The notes: a model not told the origin generated them from the letters alone. Shown: positions 48,322 through 61,357, counted from the stretch's first letter. The stretch: 64,000 nt of DNA from Orenia metallireducens (GCF_001693735.1 NZ_LWDV01000007.1:315404-379403); one strand, 5' to 3'. Made by a program: numbers and translations.

Positions 48322-48354
48322 TTTTTCTACACCTCCTTAAAACACATATAAATA

Positions 48355-48672
48355 TTATAGTTTAATCTCTATGTCAACACCAGCTGGTAAATCTAATCTC
48401 ATTAGAGAATCAACAGTCTTAGGTGTTGGATCTTTAATATCAATTAATCTTTTATGAGTTCTCATTTCAAATTGTTCTCTTGACTTACTATTTACATGAG
48501 GTGCACGTAAAATTGTAAACACCTCTCTTTTAGTAGGTAAAGGAATCGGTCCAGAAACTTCAGCTCCAGTTTTTTTAGCAGTTTCAACAATCTTTCTTGC
48601 TGAATTATCTAAAAGCTGATGCTCATAAGCTTTTAATCTAATTCTAATTTTACCTGTAGCTTGTTCAGCCAT
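48355..48672 (-). CDS. rpsJ: 30S ribosomal protein S10
   Basis: 105 residues: [21 protein letters not shown] near 7 and the loop [33 protein letters not shown] stretch near 36 (here [19 protein letters not shown]). S10 is also the NusE transcription factor. The start is the ATG at 48672 with TTGGAGGTG; a TTG five codons earlier is part of that site. It opens the S10 cluster, after a terminator-like hairpin behind tuf. Confidence 0.98.
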   Translation of the reverse strand: MAEQATGKIRIRLKAYEHQLLDNSARKIVETAKKTGAEVSGPIPLPTKREVFTILRAPHVNSKSREQFEMRTHKRLIDIKDPTPKTVDSLMRLDLPAGVDIEIKL

Positions 48673-48707
48673 AATTTTCACCTCCAAATAACATTTAATT
48701 TAGACAG

Positions 48708-48738
48708 AAAAAAGATGAGGAGGAATAATACTCCCCAT
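48708..48738 (-). terminator. Terminator or attenuator between tuf and rpsJ
   Basis: On the minus strand ATGGGGAG pairs with CTCCTCAT (one G-U), followed by CTTTTTTC. It stands just after the EF-Tu stop. No promoter fits in the 35 bases before rpsJ, so the S10 cluster probably depends on read-through. Confidence 0.75.
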
Positions 48739-48758
48739 TCCTTTTTCTATAGATTTAA

Positions 48759-49940
48759 TTATTCAATAATTTCAGTAACAACACCAGCACCAACAGTTCT
48801 TCCACCTTCACGAATAGCGAATCTTAATCCTTCGTCCATCGCAATTGGAGAGATTAATTCCCCTATCATTTCGATGTTATCTCCTGGCATTACCATCTCT
48901 ACACCTTCTGGTAAATGGATTGAACCTGTTACATCTGTTGTTCTAAAGTAAAATTGTGGTTTATATCCATCGAAGAATGGAGTATGACGTCCACCTTCTT
49001 CTTTACTTAATACATATACTTCTGCTTTAAACTTAGTATGTGGAGTAATGCTTCCAGGTTTTGCTAATACTTGTCCACGCTCGATGTCTTCTCTCTTAAC
49101 ACCTCTTAATAATGCTCCAATGTTATCTCCTGCTTCTGCTTGATCCATTAACTTACGGAACATTTCTACTCCTGTTACTGTAGTTTTTGTAGTATCTTTA
49201 ATTCCTACTATTTCTACTTCGTCTCCTACTTTAATTACACCTTGCTCTACACGTCCAGTTGCTACTGTTCCACGTCCAGTAATACTGAATACATCCTCTA
49301 CTGGCATTAAGAACTCTTTGTCTGTATCTCTTTCTGGAGTTGGGATATACTCATCAACAGCATCCATTAATTCTATGATTTTTTCTCCCCATTCTCCTGT
49401 TGGATCTTCTAATGCTTTTAACGCAGAACCTACTACTACTGGTGCGTCATCTCCTTCAAATTCATACTCGCTCATTAATTCTCTTACTTCCATCTCTACC
49501 AATTCGATTAACTCTTCGTCATCTACCATGTCAGCTTTGTTTAAGAATACTACGATCTTTGGTACTCCTACCTGACGAGATAATAGTAAATGCTCTCTTG
49601 TTTGAGGCATTGGTCCGTCAGCTGCTGATACGATTAAGATAGCTCCATCCATCTGTGCTGCTCCAGTAATCATGTTCTTTACATAGTCAGCATGTCCTGG
49701 ACAGTCAACGTGAGCATAGTGACGATTTTCTGTTTCGTACTCTACATGCGAAGTAGCAATTGTAATTCCTCTTTCTCTTTCTTCTGGTGCATTATCGATA
49801 TCCTCGAAGTTAGAACCTCCTACACCTTTTGATAATACCTTTGTAATAGCTGCAGTAGTTGTTGTTTTACCGTGGTCTACGTGACCAATTGTACCAATAT
49901 TAACATGAGGTTTCGTTCTCTCAAACTTTTCTTTTGCCAT
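48759..49940 (-). CDS. tuf: Elongation factor Tu (first copy)
   Basis: 393 residues. G domain with GHVDHGKTT near 19, DCPGHADY near 80 and NKADMVD near 135; domains II and III with [13 protein letters not shown] near 224 and [23 protein letters not shown] near 330 (outline). It delivers aminoacyl-tRNA to the ribosome. ATG with GGAGGG. It follows fusA by 19 bases. A second copy begins at the right edge; the 144 shared bases are identical. Confidence 0.98.
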   Translation of the reverse strand: MAKEKFERTKPHVNIGTIGHVDHGKTTTTAAITKVLSKGVGGSNFEDIDNAPEERERGITIATSHVEYETENRHYAHVDCPGHADYVKNMITGAAQMDGAILIVSAADGPMPQTREHLLLSRQVGVPKIVVFLNKADMVDDEELIELVEMEVRELMSEYEFEGDDAPVVVGSALKALEDPTGEWGEKIIELMDAVDEYIPTPERDTDKEFLMPVEDVFSITGRGTVATGRVEQGVIKVGDEVEIVGIKDTTKTTVTGVEMFRKLMDQAEAGDNIGALLRGVKREDIERGQVLAKPGSITPHTKFKAEVYVLSKEEGGRHTPFFDGYKPQFYFRTTDVTGSIHLPEGVEMVMPGDNIEMIGELISPIAMDEGLRFAIREGGRTVGAGVVTEIIE

Positions 49941-49959
49941 TTTATTTCCCTCCTAATTA

Positions 49960-52032
49960 TTATTGAACTTTTGAAATAATTTCTTCAGAAATATTAGCTG
50001 GAACCTTATCGTAATGATCCATTTGCATTACGTATTGAGCACGACCTTGTGTATTTGAACGAAGATCAGTTGCATAACCAAACATTTCAGATAATGGAAC
50101 CATTGCTCTAACAATTCTAGCATTACCTCTTTGATCCATACCTTGTACCTGTCCACGACGACTGTTAAGATCTCCAATTACATCTCCCATGTACTCCTCA
50201 GGAGTTGTAACTTCAACAGCCATAATCGGTTCTAGCAATACTGGCTTAAGCTTCTTAACACCATCTTTAATTGCCATAGAACCAGCAATCTTAAATGCCA
50301 TCTCAGAAGAGTCAACTTCATGATAAGAACCATCATGTAAAATAACTCTAACATCTACAACTGGATAACCAGCTAAGACACCATTCTCTAAAGCTTCTTT
50401 AGCCCCTTGTTCTACTGAACCGATATAGTCTCTAGGAATAGTTCCTCCAACAATCTTATCAACGAATTCGAATCCTTCACCTGGATCTAATGGTTCAACA
50501 TCCATAACTACATGACCATATTGACCACGACCACCAGATTGTCTTACGAATTTACCTTCAACAGTACCAGTCTTAGTAAATGTTTCACGATAAGATACTT
50601 GCGGTTCACCAACATTAGCTTCAACGCCGAATTCTCTAGTTAAACGATCAACGATTACGTCTAAATGTAATTCACCCATACCACCAATGATTGTTTGACC
50701 AGTTTCTTCATCAGTTCTAACAGTAAATGTAGGATCCTCTTCAGCTAACTTTTGTAGTGCTTCACCTAATTTATCTCCATCTTTTTGAGTTTTAGGTTCA
50801 ATAGCAACATGAATTACTGGTTCAGGGAACTCCATTGATTCCAAGATAACTGGGTCATCTTGATCACATAAAGTATCACCTGTACTTGTATTCTTAAGTC
50901 CTACTGCAGCAGCTAAATCTCCTGCATAAACTTCATCTCTCTCTTCACGTTTGTTAGCATGCATCTGTACAATACGTCCTACACGTTCTTTTGACTCTTT
51001 AGTTGAGTTATAAATGTAAGAACCTGATTCTAATACTCCAGAGTATACTCTAAAGAATGCTAGCTTACCAACATAAGGGTCAGTCATAATTTTGAAAGCT
51101 AGTGCTGAGAATGGAGCATCATCATCTGCAGGTCGAACAACTTCTTCCCCAGTTCTAGGTCTAATACCCTTTACAGGAGGAATATCCACTGGAGATGGTA
51201 AGTAAGCAATAACTGCATCCAATAATGGTTGAAGTCCTTTGTTCTTTAATGCTGTACCACAAAGAACAGGAGTTATTTTATTCTCAATAGTACCTTTACG
51301 GATAGCAGCCTTAATCTCTTCTACTGTAAGTTCTTCTCCTTCTAAGTACTTCATCATAATTTCTTCATCAAGATCAGCGATTGCTTCAATTAATAAATCA
51401 CGATACTCTTGTGCTTTATCTTCTAATTCAGCAGGAATATCTACGATTTCATAATTAATCCCTAGTTCCTCATCATAAACAATTGCTTTCATTTCAACTA
51501 AATCGATAGAACCTTTGAAGTCATCTTCTTTTCCGATTGGAAGTTGAATAGGAACTGGATTAGCAGCAATTCTATCTTCCATCATTTGTACTACATTATA
51601 GAAGTCTGCACCTGTTCTATCCATCTTATTAATAAAAGCAATTCTAGGAACATTATATTTATCAGCCTGTCTCCACACTGTTTCAGATTGAGGCTCAACT
51701 CCACCAACTGAACAGAATACACCAACAGCACCGTCTAATACTCTTAAAGATCTTTCTACCTCAACAGTAAAGTCCACGTGTCCTGGCGTATCTATAATAT
51801 TAACTCTATGGTTATCCCATTCACAAGTAGTAGCAGCAGATGTGATTGTAATTCCACGTTCTTTTTCTTGTTCCATCCAGTCCATTTGAGAAGCACCATC
51901 ATGAGTTTCCCCAATCTTGTGCACACGCCCTGTATAGAACAGAATACGTTCAGTAGCTGTAGTCTTACCAGCATCAATATGCGCCATAATTCCAATATTT
52001 CTAGTTTTATTTAATGGAAATTGTCTGGGCAC
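49960..52032 (-). CDS. fusA: Elongation factor G
   Basis: 690 residues, full length for translocase EF-G. GTPase motifs AHIDAGKTT near 17, DTPGHVDF near 82 and NKMDRTGA near 136, and domain IV loop near [18 protein letters not shown] start with AAGGAGGG. It follows rpsG in the str operon and precedes tuf. Confidence 0.98.
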   Translation of the reverse strand: MPRQFPLNKTRNIGIMAHIDAGKTTATERILFYTGRVHKIGETHDGASQMDWMEQEKERGITITSAATTCEWDNHRVNIIDTPGHVDFTVEVERSLRVLDGAVGVFCSVGGVEPQSETVWRQADKYNVPRIAFINKMDRTGADFYNVVQMMEDRIAANPVPIQLPIGKEDDFKGSIDLVEMKAIVYDEELGINYEIVDIPAELEDKAQEYRDLLIEAIADLDEEIMMKYLEGEELTVEEIKAAIRKGTIENKITPVLCGTALKNKGLQPLLDAVIAYLPSPVDIPPVKGIRPRTGEEVVRPADDDAPFSALAFKIMTDPYVGKLAFFRVYSGVLESGSYIYNSTKESKERVGRIVQMHANKREERDEVYAGDLAAAVGLKNTSTGDTLCDQDDPVILESMEFPEPVIHVAIEPKTQKDGDKLGEALQKLAEEDPTFTVRTDEETGQTIIGGMGELHLDVIVDRLTREFGVEANVGEPQVSYRETFTKTGTVEGKFVRQSGGRGQYGHVVMDVEPLDPGEGFEFVDKIVGGTIPRDYIGSVEQGAKEALENGVLAGYPVVDVRVILHDGSYHEVDSSEMAFKIAGSMAIKDGVKKLKPVLLEPIMAVEVTTPEEYMGDVIGDLNSRRGQVQGMDQRGNARIVRAMVPLSEMFGYATDLRSNTQGRAQYVMQMDHYDKVPANISEEIISKVQ

Positions 52033-52058
52033 TATACAACACCCTCCTTATTCTTTGA

Positions 52059-52532
52059 TTACCATCTGTAATGTGCAAAAGCTTTATTAGCTTCAGCCAT
52101 ACGATGTACTTCTTCTTTCTTCTTGAAAGCTCCACCTTGTTCGTTATAAGCATCAACGATTTCATTTGCAAATCTTTCAACCATTGTTCTTTCACTTCTT
52201 TTTCTAGCTGCATCAACAATCCATCTTAATCCTAAAGTAACTCTTCTTCGGTTACTAACCTCTACAGGAACCTGATAGTTAGCCCCTCCAACACGTTTAC
52301 TTTTGATTTCTAAAACTGGCATAACATTATTTAGTGCAGTTTTTAGGATTTCCATTGCATCATCTTCTTCAACCTTCTCTTGAACAGTTGTCATTGCATC
52401 ATAGAAAATCTTTTCTGCTAAACTTTTCTTCCCGTCAATCATAATAGAATTAATAAAGCGACTTACTAATTTACTATTATATATCGGGTCAGGAGTTATC
52501 TCTCTAACTTGAGCTCTATTTTTTCTCATCAT
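52059..52532 (-). CDS. rpsG: 30S ribosomal protein S7
   Basis: 157 residues: [28 protein letters not shown] near 19 (outline) and [23 protein letters not shown] near 84 (outline). It is an assembly initiator of the 30S head and regulates the str operon in some bacteria. Two adjacent ATG codons follow AAGGGGGG; the second may be used. Between rpsL and fusA. Confidence 0.97.
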   Translation of the reverse strand: MMRKNRAQVREITPDPIYNSKLVSRFINSIMIDGKKSLAEKIFYDAMTTVQEKVEEDDAMEILKTALNNVMPVLEIKSKRVGGANYQVPVEVSNRRRVTLGLRWIVDAARKRSERTMVERFANEIVDAYNEQGGAFKKKEEVHRMAEANKAFAHYRW

Positions 52533-52567
52533 TTACCCCCCTTTCCACTAATCCTAAAAAATTAACA

Positions 52568-52942
52568 TTAACCTCTAGGTTTTTTAACACCATATTTAGA
52601 ACGACCTTGTTTTCTATCTTCTACACCTGCCGTATCCAAAGCTCCACGTACTATAGTATATCTAACACCAGGTAAATCTTTAACACGACCACCTCTTACT
52701 AATACTACGGAGTGTTCTTGTAAGTTATGTCCAATCCCAGGGATATAGGCTGTAACTTCTTTGCCATTAGTTAAACGAACACGTGCAACCTTTCTCAACG
52801 CAGAGTTAGGTTTTTTAGGTGTAGTAGTATATACTCTAGTGCATACACCTCTTTTTTGTGGTGAGCCTTCTAACGCTCTAGCACCTTTTTTCTTAGCAGT
52901 TTTCTTTCTACCTTTACGGATTAACTGATTTATAGTTGGCAT
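52568..52942 (-). CDS. rpsL: 30S ribosomal protein S12
   Basis: 124 residues: [18 protein letters not shown] at the start, [19 protein letters not shown] near 39 and [28 protein letters not shown] near 73 (outline). Both loop lysines linked to streptomycin response are the wild-type form. The start is the ATG at 52942 with AAGGAGGTG; the frame is open for 22 more codons that lack family features. First gene of the str operon, with its own promoter. Confidence 0.98.
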   Translation of the reverse strand: MPTINQLIRKGRKKTAKKKGARALEGSPQKRGVCTRVYTTTPKKPNSALRKVARVRLTNGKEVTAYIPGIGHNLQEHSVVLVRGGRVKDLPGVRYTIVRGALDTAGVEDRKQGRSKYGVKKPRG

Positions 52943-53101
52943 CAGTCCACCTCCTTCCAATTTATCTAAGATTATAATTTGATGATAGGGATGCAAGTTA
53001 ACTTGCATCCCATAATTATGTGTATTATTTAAAACTAATACCTAATTTATAACTAAAAAGTACTTATTGAGAAAACAGTCTTTATCACAACACACTTACG
53101 T

Positions 53102-53130
53102 ATTTTAACACTTAGTAATTAAACTGTCAA
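53102..53130 (-). promoter_or_regulatory. Promoter of the str operon (rpsL-rpsG-fusA-tuf)
   Basis: On the minus strand TTGACA (53125-53130) and TAAAAT (53102-53107) are 17 bases apart, about 160 bases upstream of rpsL. No terminator hairpin was found between the rpoC stop and this promoter. Confidence 0.85.
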
Positions 53131-53145
53131 CCCTTTTTTGATTTT

Positions 53146-56100
53146 TTATTCAACAACCTCACTAGGAATTTCACGATACCTTCTCATCCCTGTACCAGCA
53201 GGAATTAATTGCCCAATAATAACATTTTCTTTTAGTCCCAATAAACTATCAGATTTACCTTCTAAAGAAGCTTCCGTTAACACTCTAGTTGTCTCTTGGA
53301 ATGATGCAGCTGATAAGAAACTTTCCGTTGCTAAAGAAGCTTTAGTAATACCTAATAATTCTGGTGTAGCTGTTGCAGGCTCTTTTCCTTCTGCAATCAC
53401 TTTATCATTTACTGCTTCAAATTCAAATATATCTACTAGACTACCTGGCAATAACTCAGTATCTCCAGCTTCTTTAATCTTAACTTTATTCATCATCTGT
53501 CTTACAATTACCTCAATATGTTTATCGTTTATCTCTACACCTTGAGATCTATAAACACTTTGTACTTCTCTTAACAGATACTTTTGAACAGATCTTTTAC
53601 CGCTGATTCTTAAAATATCTTCAGGATCTAGAGGTCCTTTAGTCAATCTATCTCCTGCCTCTACATAATCTCCATCTTTTATTCTTAGTTCAGAACCATA
53701 TGGTAATTGATAAGTCTTCTGTCTTCCATCTTTAGTCTTAATGACAGCTTTATAAGACCTACCATTCTCAACTATATTGACCTGACCATCAAGCTCTGTA
53801 ACTACTGCTTGACCTTTTGGGCTACGTGCTTCAAATAACTCTTCTACACGAGGAAGACCTTGAGTAATATCGTCTCCAGCAACTCCTCCAGTATGGAATG
53901 TTCTCATTGTTAACTGAGTACCAGGCTCACCGATAGATTGAGCTGCCATAATACCAATAGCTTCACCTACATTAACCATCTTACCATCTGCTAGATTACG
54001 TCCATAACATCTTTGGCAGACTCCATGCTCGGTACGACATGTTAACACAGTTCTAATTTCTACCTCTTCAATACCTGCAGCTTCAATCTCTTCCATAATC
54101 TCTTCAGTAATTGTTTCATTTTTATGAACAATTACTTCACCAGTCTCTGGATTTACTAAATCACCTGAAGGAACTCTACCAATAATTCTTTCACTTAACG
54201 GCTCGATAATTTCTCCGTCTTCTGCAATAGCTTTAATTAATAAACCATCCTCCGTTCCACAATCCTCTTCACGAACAATAACATCTTGTGAAACATCGAC
54301 TAAACGACGAGTTAAATAACCTGAATCGGCAGTTCTTAAAGCTGTATCAGCTAGACCTTTACGAGCACCATGAGTAGAAATAAAGAATTCCAGTACTGTT
54401 AATCCTTCACGGAAGGAAGCTTTAATTGGCATATCGATAATTCGACCAGATGGATCTGCCATCAGACCACGCATACCACCTAACTGAGTTATCTGTGATT
54501 TGTTACCACGGGCACCAGAGGTAGCCATCATATAAATTGGATTAAACTCATCCAAATTATCAATTAGAGCTTCTGTAACTCTATCTTTTGCTTTACTCCA
54601 AACATCGATAACTCTTTGGTATCTTTCCCGTTCAGTAATCAAACCACGACGATATTGCTTTTCAATCTTATCTACTTTATCTTCAGACTCTTTTACGATA
54701 TCATATTTAGCTTGTGGAATATCAACATCAGTTACACTGATGGTAATACCAGATTTGGTAGCATAACTAAATGTCAAATTCTTAACTGAATCTAAAATCT
54801 CAGCCGTTTTATTTGGTCCTAATTTCCTATGGCTTTCACTTACCAATCTGCCTAACCTTTTTTTATCAAAAACTTCATTATAAAATGGTAATTCTTCAGG
54901 AAGAACATCATTAAAGATTACCCTTCCAACTCCAGTATCAATCCATTCACCATTAGGTAACCTATATTTTATCTTAGTCTGTAAAGTAACTTGATCATTT
55001 TCGTAGGCTTTAATTACCCCATCAGTAGATCCAAATATCTTACCTTCTCCTTTAGCTCCATCTTTAAGGATAGTTAAATAATAAGCACCTAATACCATAT
55101 CTTGAGATGGTACAGCTATAGCTCCACCATCAGATGGCGCCAGAATATTATAAGTCGATAACATCAACAGTCTACATTCTGCTTGTGCCTCTGCAGACAG
55201 AGGAACGTGTACAGCCATTTGGTCACCATCAAAGTCAGCATTATATGCTGGACAAACTAATGGGTGAACCCTAATAGCCTTCCCTTCTACTAAAATAGGC
55301 TCAAAAGCTTGAATACCTAGTCTATGTAAAGTAGGTGCACGATTTAATAATACTGGATGTTCTTTAATAACTTCCTCTAAAACATCCCATACTCTTTCAT
55401 CTAATTTTTCTACCATCCCTTTAGCACTTTTAATATTATGAGCTAATTCCTTATCAACAAGACGCTTCATTACAAAAGGCTTAAACAACTCTAAAGCCAT
55501 CTTCTTAGGCAATCCACACTGATCTAAACGCAAGTTAGGTCCAACTACAATTACAGAACGACCAGAATAATCAACACGCTTACCTAAAAGATTTTGGCGG
55601 AAACGACCTTGCTTACCTTTTAGCATATCACTTAAAGATTTTAAAGGTCTATTACCAGCTCCTGTAACTGGACGACCTCTACGACCATTATCAATCAAAG
55701 CATCTACTGCTTCTTGTAACATCCTCTTTTCATTACGAATAATAATATCTGGTGCTCCAAGATCTAAAAGTCTCTTTAGGCGATTATTTCTATTAATTAC
55801 ACGTCTATATAGGTCATTTAAATCAGAAGTAGCAAAACGCCCACCATCCAATTGAACCATAGGTCTTAGTTCAGGCGGGATAACAGGAATAACATCTAAA
55901 ATCATCCATTCAGGTCTGTTACCTGAATTTCTCAACCCTTCAAGAACCTTTAGTCTTCGTACTGCACGTTTACGCCTTTGACCAGATACACTCTTTATTG
56001 TCTCTCTTAACTCTTCAACTTCTTTGTCTAGTTCAATATTCCTTAGAACCTCTTTAATGGCTTCAGCTCCCATATCAGCTTGGAAATTGTCTCCATATTT

Positions 56101-56580
56101 TGTTCTAGCTTCCCTATATTCATTTTCAGTTAATAATTGTTTTTTACTTAAAGGACTTTCTCCTGGGTCAATTACTATATAAGAAACAAAATAAAGAACC
56201 TTTTCTAAAGAACGTGGAGACATATCCATTACTAATCCCAACCGACTAGGAATCCCCTTAAAGAACCAAATATGAGACACAGGAGCAGCAAGCTCAATAT
56301 GCCCCATTCTTTCTCTTCTCACTTTAGAACGTGTAACCTCTACACCACAACGGTCACAAACAACACCTTTATATCTAACCCTCTTATACTTCCCACAATG
56401 ACACTCCCAGTCCTTAGTGGGACCAAAAATCTTTTCACAAAATAAACCCTCTTTTTCCGGCTTTAATGTACGATAATTAATAGTTTCCGGCTTTTTTACT
56501 TCACCACTTGACCAAGAACGAATCTTCTCTGGCGAAGCAAGACCTATCTTCATTGAATCAAAGTTATTTACATTAAACAA
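53146..56580 (-). CDS. rpoC: DNA-directed RNA polymerase subunit beta'
   Basis: 1144 residues. N-terminal zinc finger CHCGKYKR and CDRCGVE near 58-80, the catalytic Mg loop [12 protein letters not shown] near 448, the trigger loop region near 930 ([16 protein letters not shown]), and the second zinc set [13 protein letters not shown] near 880. A TTG at 56580 with AGGGGGAG seven bases before it is chosen as start because the protein then begins in register with [16 protein letters not shown] of relatives; a GTG two codons earlier is too close to the site. It follows rpoB by about 40 bases. No gene for the L7Ae-like protein lies between it and rpsL. Confidence 0.97.
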   Translation of the reverse strand: MFNVNNFDSMKIGLASPEKIRSWSSGEVKKPETINYRTLKPEKEGLFCEKIFGPTKDWECHCGKYKRVRYKGVVCDRCGVEVTRSKVRRERMGHIELAAPVSHIWFFKGIPSRLGLVMDMSPRSLEKVLYFVSYIVIDPGESPLSKKQLLTENEYREARTKYGDNFQADMGAEAIKEVLRNIELDKEVEELRETIKSVSGQRRKRAVRRLKVLEGLRNSGNRPEWMILDVIPVIPPELRPMVQLDGGRFATSDLNDLYRRVINRNNRLKRLLDLGAPDIIIRNEKRMLQEAVDALIDNGRRGRPVTGAGNRPLKSLSDMLKGKQGRFRQNLLGKRVDYSGRSVIVVGPNLRLDQCGLPKKMALELFKPFVMKRLVDKELAHNIKSAKGMVEKLDERVWDVLEEVIKEHPVLLNRAPTLHRLGIQAFEPILVEGKAIRVHPLVCPAYNADFDGDQMAVHVPLSAEAQAECRLLMLSTYNILAPSDGGAIAVPSQDMVLGAYYLTILKDGAKGEGKIFGSTDGVIKAYENDQVTLQTKIKYRLPNGEWIDTGVGRVIFNDVLPEELPFYNEVFDKKRLGRLVSESHRKLGPNKTAEILDSVKNLTFSYATKSGITISVTDVDIPQAKYDIVKESEDKVDKIEKQYRRGLITERERYQRVIDVWSKAKDRVTEALIDNLDEFNPIYMMATSGARGNKSQITQLGGMRGLMADPSGRIIDMPIKASFREGLTVLEFFISTHGARKGLADTALRTADSGYLTRRLVDVSQDVIVREEDCGTEDGLLIKAIAEDGEIIEPLSERIIGRVPSGDLVNPETGEVIVHKNETITEEIMEEIEAAGIEEVEIRTVLTCRTEHGVCQRCYGRNLADGKMVNVGEAIGIMAAQSIGEPGTQLTMRTFHTGGVAGDDITQGLPRVEELFEARSPKGQAVVTELDGQVNIVENGRSYKAVIKTKDGRQKTYQLPYGSELRIKDGDYVEAGDRLTKGPLDPEDILRISGKRSVQKYLLREVQSVYRSQGVEINDKHIEVIVRQMMNKVKIKEAGDTELLPGSLVDIFEFEAVNDKVIAEGKEPATATPELLGITKASLATESFLSAASFQETTRVLTEASLEGKSDSLLGLKENVIIGQLIPAGTGMRRYREIPSEVVE

Positions 56581-56625
56581 GGGCACACTCCCCCTTCTCT
56601 AGTTTTAGTTTTTAATAACTAATAA

Positions 56626-59600
56626 CTATTCTCCATCTCCCTCATCATCAATTAAGTCTAAACCTAATTTTTTAGTAGTTTCATTGATTTCTTGTTCTTC
56701 AATTGACAATTCTTCTTCTTCTTCAGAATATACTTTTGCATCTAATCCAATACTTTGCATTTCCTTAATTAATACCTTGAAGGATTCTGGAATACCTGGT
56801 TCAGGTACATTTTCCCCTTTAACAATAGCTTCATAGGCCTGCACACGTCCAACAACATCATCAGACTTAACAGTTAGCATTTCCTGCAATGTATGAGCAG
56901 CACCATATGCTTCCAACGCCCACACTTCCATCTCTCCAAATCTTTGTCCACCAAACTGAGCTTTACCACCCAATGGTTGTTGAGTAACAAGAGAGTATGG
57001 TCCAGTAGAACGTCCATGCATCTTATCATGAGCTAAATGGTGTAATTTCAGCATATACATTACTCCAACTGTTACTCTATTTTCAAAAGGTTCACCTGTT
57101 CTACCATCATATAAGACAGTTTTACCATCACGTGCTAATCCTGCTTCTTCTAATATATCTTCTACTTCTTCCTCAGTAGCCCCATTAAATACTGGAGTAG
57201 AAACATGAATACCTAAAGCTCTTGCTGCCATACCCAAGTGAGTCTCTAATACCTGTCCGATATTCATACGAGATGGTACTCCTAGCGGATTTAATACAAT
57301 CTCCACTGGCTCACCATTAGGTAAAAACGGCATATCCTCTTCAGGTAAGATACGTGAGATAACACCTTTGTTACCATGGCGTCCAGCTAATTTATCTCCA
57401 ACTGTAATCTTTAATTTTTTAGCTATATAAACTCTAACTAGTTTGTTAACCCCAGCTTTGAGTTCATCTCCATCTTCTCGATTAAAGACTTTTACATCAA
57501 CAATGATTCCTTCTTCTCCATGGGGAACTCTTAAAGAAGTATCCCTAACTTCTCGAGCCTTCTCTCCAAAGATAGCTCTTAATAACCTTTCTTCAGCAGA
57601 GAGCTCAGTTTCACCCTTAGGAGTTACTTTACCTACTAAGATATCACCAGGTTCAACCTCAGCACCGACTCTGATAATTCCTCTGTCATCTAAATCTTTT
57701 AATGCATCATCACCGACATTAGGAATATCTCTGGTAATCTCTTCAGGTCCAAGCTTAGTATCTCTAGCTTCTGCTTCATATTCTTCAATATGAACTGAAG
57801 TTAAAGCATCCTCTTTAACTAGCTTTTCACTAATTAAAATAGCATCCTCATAGTTATATCCTTGCCAAGGCATAAAAGCAATTACAGAGTTACGACCTAA
57901 AGCTAACTCCCCTTGATCTGTAGCAGGGCCATCAGCAATAATCATTCCTTTTTCTACTCGATCTCCCTTTCTAACTATAGGTCTTTGATTAACACAACTA
58001 CCTTGATTAGAACGAGTAAACTTAAGGATTCTATATTTATCTACTGTACCTTCATCGGTCTTAATTAGAATTTTATCTCCAGTAACTTTCATAACCTCTC
58101 CAGAATTCTTAGCAACAATTGTTGCTCCAGAGTCCTTTGCTGCTTCATATTCAATTCCAGTTCCTACAAGAGGTGCATCAGTTTTTAATAAAGGTACTGC
58201 TTGACGTTGCATGTTCGCTCCCATCAAGGCACGGTTAGCATCATCATTCTCTAAGAAGGGAATCAAAGCAGCAGAAACACTAATAATCTGTTTTGGAGAT
58301 ACATCCATATAATCAACTTTCTTAGGAGAAACTTTAATAGTTTCCTCATGATATCGGGCAAACACTCGATCATTAAGTAACCTTCCGTCTTCATCTACCC
58401 TTTCATTAGCCTGAGTAACTATTACTTCATCTTCCTCATCAGCAGTCAAGTAATCAATCTGATCAGTAACTACACCATCTATTACTTTACGATAAGGTGT
58501 TTGAATAAAACCAAATTCGTTAGTTTTACCATAAATACATGTAGAACCAATCAAACCGATATTAGGACCCTCAGGAGTCTCAATAGGACAAATTCTACCA
58601 TAGTGAGTATGGTGAACATCACGAACATCAAAACCAGCACGTTCACGACTTAATCCACCAGGTCCTAATGCACTCATTCTTCTCTTATGAGTCAATTCAG
58701 ATAGTGGATTGGTTTGGTCCATAAACTGAGATAACTGACTACTACCAAAGAATTCTTTAATAGCTGCTGCAACAGGTCTTGTATTAATTAAATTTTGAGG
58801 AGTTATTACATCAATATCTTGAATGGTCATTCTTTCTCTAACAACCCTTTCCATTCTAGATAAACCTATTCTAAATTGATTTTGTAATAACTCTCCTACA
58901 GTCTTTAACCTTCTATTACCTAAATGATCAATATCATCTATCCTAGCATTTTCATGATTATCAATTAATTTCAACATATACCTAACTGTTTCAACAATAT
59001 CTTCTTTAGTCAATATTCTTTTGTCTGGATCAACATTCAAACCAAGTTTTTTATTAATCTTATATCTTCCTACTTTAGCTAAATCATAGCGCTTTGTATC
59101 AAAGAATAAAGATTCTAATAAACTTTGAGCACTCTCAACAGTTGGAGGCTCACCAGGTCTTTGATTCTTATATAAAGCAATCAAAGCCTCTTCTTGGCTC
59201 TCACTATTATCCCTTTCAATTGTATTATGTATAACTTGATGGTCACCAAGAGCATCAATCAACTCTGCATCAGTTCCATAACCCAAAGATCTAAATAGAA
59301 TAGTTGAAGGGATTTTTCTACCTCTATCAACCCTTACAGCAATAATATCCTTCTTATCGTATTCAAATTCAATCCATGAACCACGATTAGGAATAATACT
59401 ACCATTATATAATTGACGTCCATCTTTGGTAACTTCTTCCCCAAAGTAAACTCCAGAAGATCTAATCAACTGGCTTACAATTACTCTTTCTGCTCCATTA
59501 ATAATAAATGTTCCTTTTTCAGTCATGAGTGGGAAATCAGACATAAAGACATCTTGTTCCTTAATTTCCCCAGTCTCCTGATTGATTAACCTAACTTTGA

Positions 59601-59874
59601 CATTTAAGGGTGCAGAATAAGTCACATCTCGATTCTTGCTTTCTAATTCATCATATTTTGGTTCATCCAATGAATAATTAATGAACTCCAATACTAAATT
59701 CTCAGAAAAATCTTGAATAGGAGAGATTTCATGTAGAATTTCTAATAGGCCTTCTTCTAAAAACCAATTATAAGATTTAATTTGTGTTTCTAAAAGAAAA
59801 GGAATCTCCATCCCTTCCCCTACTTTAGCAAAGCTACGCCTTTCTCTTCTTAATGAGCTTGCTGGATTGGCCAT
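56626..59874 (-). CDS. rpoB: DNA-directed RNA polymerase subunit beta
   Basis: 1082 residues. The rifampicin-binding region [20 protein letters not shown] and [20 protein letters not shown] (near 385-425) has the usual drug-contact residues. [19 protein letters not shown] near 680 and [37 protein letters not shown] near 965 (outline) are invariant blocks. The start is the ATG at 59874 ([12 protein letters not shown]) after GGGGGTGA; a GTG four codons earlier lies in that site. It has its own promoter and follows rplL with a terminator between. Confidence 0.98.
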   Translation of the reverse strand: MANPASSLRRERRSFAKVGEGMEIPFLLETQIKSYNWFLEEGLLEILHEISPIQDFSENLVLEFINYSLDEPKYDELESKNRDVTYSAPLNVKVRLINQETGEIKEQDVFMSDFPLMTEKGTFIINGAERVIVSQLIRSSGVYFGEEVTKDGRQLYNGSIIPNRGSWIEFEYDKKDIIAVRVDRGRKIPSTILFRSLGYGTDAELIDALGDHQVIHNTIERDNSESQEEALIALYKNQRPGEPPTVESAQSLLESLFFDTKRYDLAKVGRYKINKKLGLNVDPDKRILTKEDIVETVRYMLKLIDNHENARIDDIDHLGNRRLKTVGELLQNQFRIGLSRMERVVRERMTIQDIDVITPQNLINTRPVAAAIKEFFGSSQLSQFMDQTNPLSELTHKRRMSALGPGGLSRERAGFDVRDVHHTHYGRICPIETPEGPNIGLIGSTCIYGKTNEFGFIQTPYRKVIDGVVTDQIDYLTADEEDEVIVTQANERVDEDGRLLNDRVFARYHEETIKVSPKKVDYMDVSPKQIISVSAALIPFLENDDANRALMGANMQRQAVPLLKTDAPLVGTGIEYEAAKDSGATIVAKNSGEVMKVTGDKILIKTDEGTVDKYRILKFTRSNQGSCVNQRPIVRKGDRVEKGMIIADGPATDQGELALGRNSVIAFMPWQGYNYEDAILISEKLVKEDALTSVHIEEYEAEARDTKLGPEEITRDIPNVGDDALKDLDDRGIIRVGAEVEPGDILVGKVTPKGETELSAEERLLRAIFGEKAREVRDTSLRVPHGEEGIIVDVKVFNREDGDELKAGVNKLVRVYIAKKLKITVGDKLAGRHGNKGVISRILPEEDMPFLPNGEPVEIVLNPLGVPSRMNIGQVLETHLGMAARALGIHVSTPVFNGATEEEVEDILEEAGLARDGKTVLYDGRTGEPFENRVTVGVMYMLKLHHLAHDKMHGRSTGPYSLVTQQPLGGKAQFGGQRFGEMEVWALEAYGAAHTLQEMLTVKSDDVVGRVQAYEAIVKGENVPEPGIPESFKVLIKEMQSIGLDAKVYSEEEEELSIEEQEINETTKKLGLDLIDDEGDGE

Positions 59875-60049
59875 AAATATAGTCACCCCCGCAGATTTTA
59901 TCAGCCTAGATAAATAAAACTATAATCTATTTTAATTAAAAATTACCTCTATAAAAACACAATTATTATTTGCGTTTTTAGATAAAATATACATTTGTAA
60001 TGAAATTCAACTAAATTTTATTTCAATCAGTTACTTGTAACAATAAATA

Positions 60050-60078
60050 ATAGTAACACAATTACAAGTTATTGTCAA
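60050..60078 (-). promoter_or_regulatory. Promoter of rpoBC
   Basis: On the minus strand TTGACA (60073-60078) and TACTAT (60050-60055) are 17 bases apart. The leader to rpoB is about 170 bases and contains a small hairpin (AAAAACGCAA/TTGTGTTTTT, about 59955-59980). Confidence 0.8.
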
Positions 60079-60182
60079 GCAAGAGAACTTTCTAAATATG
60101 TTTCTTATATACAATAATGATCTTCTTGTAATAAAGTCAAAATAAAAGAATAGATTAGATAAAAACAAATTTGAGCTATGGT

Positions 60183-60215
60183 AAAAAAGCACTCTGTTAT
60201 ATAACAGAGTGCTTT
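60183..60215 (-). terminator. Terminator after rplL
   Basis: A perfect palindrome, AAAGCACTCTGTTAT with its inverse ATAACAGAGTGCTTT, followed by TTTTT on the minus strand. Together with the rpoB promoter it uncouples rplJL from rpoBC. Confidence 0.88.
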
Positions 60216-60247
60216 ATATTTATAATGTATTCGGCTTTAAAGTAAAA

Positions 60248-60616
60248 TTATTTTACTTCAACAGTAGCTCCAGCTTCTTCTAATTGAGCTTTAATATCTT
60301 CAGCCTCTTCTTTAGAAACTCCTTCTTTAACTGGGCTAGGTGCACCGTCAACTAATGCTTTAGCTTCTTTAAGTCCTAAATCAGTAACACCTCTAACAGC
60401 TTTGATTACTTTAATTTTACTGCTTCCAGCAGCAGTTAATACAACATCAAATTCAGTTTGCTCTTCAGCAGCTCCAGCAGCAGCTCCAGCAGCAGGCATA
60501 GCAGCTACAGCAGGTGCAGCACTTACATCAAATTTTTCTTCTAATTCCTCAACCAATTCAGCTAATTCTAAAACAGTCATATTCTCAATCGCTTGTAAAA
60601 TTTCTTCTTTAGTCAT
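60248..60616 (-). CDS. rplL: 50S ribosomal protein L7/L12
   Basis: 122 residues. N-terminal dimer domain ([22 protein letters not shown]), an Ala/Gly-rich hinge ([16 protein letters not shown] near 40-55) and the C-terminal factor-binding domain with [20 protein letters not shown] near 73. It recruits EF-G and EF-Tu. ATG with GGAGG. It follows rplJ by 25 bases. Confidence 0.98.
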   Translation of the reverse strand: MTKEEILQAIENMTVLELAELVEELEEKFDVSAAPAVAAMPAAGAAAGAAEEQTEFDVVLTAAGSSKIKVIKAVRGVTDLGLKEAKALVDGAPSPVKEGVSKEEAEDIKAQLEEAGATVEVK

Positions 60617-60641
60617 TTAAATCATTCCTCCCAATTTTTAT

Positions 60642-61163
60642 TTATTCAGCTTTTTTGTCCTTAATTGCACTAAGCGCATAAACCAAACCGTTGATTGGAT
60701 ACTTCAATGAGTATACCAAACCAGAGATTGGAGCCTTCATACCACGAGCAATTTGAGCAAGTAACACTTCTCTTGGTGGTATATCAGCTAATGCCTTAAC
60801 CCCTTTAATATCTAAGATATCTCCTGACAAGATACCAGATTTGATTTCTAAATTTTCATGATCTTTAGCAAAGTCAGATAATACCTTCGCTGGAGCAACT
60901 GGATCCTCTTCAGAGAATGCAATTGCAGTTGGACCTGCTAAGTATTCTTTAATACCTTCATAACCCGTCTCTTTAGCAGCTAAATAAGCTAAAGTATTCT
61001 TTACTACCTTATATTCAACACCAGCTTCTCTTAACTTAGCTCTTAGTTCTGTTACTTCAGCAACATTTAAACCACGATAATCTGTTAAAATAGCTGACTT
61101 TGAATTACTAAATTTCTCAATTAATTCTTGAACAACAAGTTCTTTTTCACGGCGTTGACCCAT
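60642..61163 (-). CDS. rplJ: 50S ribosomal protein L10
   Basis: 173 residues: [22 protein letters not shown] near 4 (outline), [21 protein letters not shown] near 30 (outline) and a C-terminal helix that carries L7/L12 dimers. Two starts are possible after AAGGAGGTGG: an ATG at 61172 only two bases away, and the ATG at 61163 twelve bases away. The second is chosen because it gives [10 protein letters not shown] as in relatives. The frame stays open further upstream through the attenuator, which cannot be coding. The gene is under the L10 leader. Confidence 0.95.
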   Translation of the reverse strand: MGQRREKELVVQELIEKFSNSKSAILTDYRGLNVAEVTELRAKLREAGVEYKVVKNTLAYLAAKETGYEGIKEYLAGPTAIAFSEEDPVAPAKVLSDFAKDHENLEIKSGILSGDILDIKGVKALADIPPREVLLAQIARGMKAPISGLVYSLKYPINGLVYALSAIKDKKAE

Positions 61164-61185
61164 TCTGTTCATCCACCTCCTTAAT

Positions 61186-61357
61186 AAAAAGTAAAAAGTC
61201 TCCAGCTTTGCTGGAGACTTTTTAACTATATACGAACAGTATAAAAGATTATACTGCATATTATCAAGTACAAGTCGCTCCAGCCTCGGTAGGTAGATTT
61301 AAGCTTGTAAAAGCACCTACTGTCTACAGCTTTCAACTGTATTATTTTTTTATCACA
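61186..61357 (-). promoter_or_regulatory. L10 leader with attenuator controlling rplJ-rplL
   Basis: On the minus strand the leader has GACAGTAGGTGC, GCTTAAATCTACCTACCGAGG (about 61284-61330), matching the L10-leader kink-turn fold, and ends in a perfect hairpin with T-tract (61193-61223) just before rplJ. GCTGGAG at 61278-61284 and ACTT at 61272-61275 can pair with CTCCAGC and AAGT in the 5' arm of that hairpin, which gives an antiterminator excluded by the terminator. Binding of L10(L12)4 would favour termination. Confidence 0.88.

Noticed and set aside
57443..57793. Plus-strand frame opposite rpoB
   Set aside because: Antisense shadow; low-complexity Ser/Pro-rich translation and no start signal.
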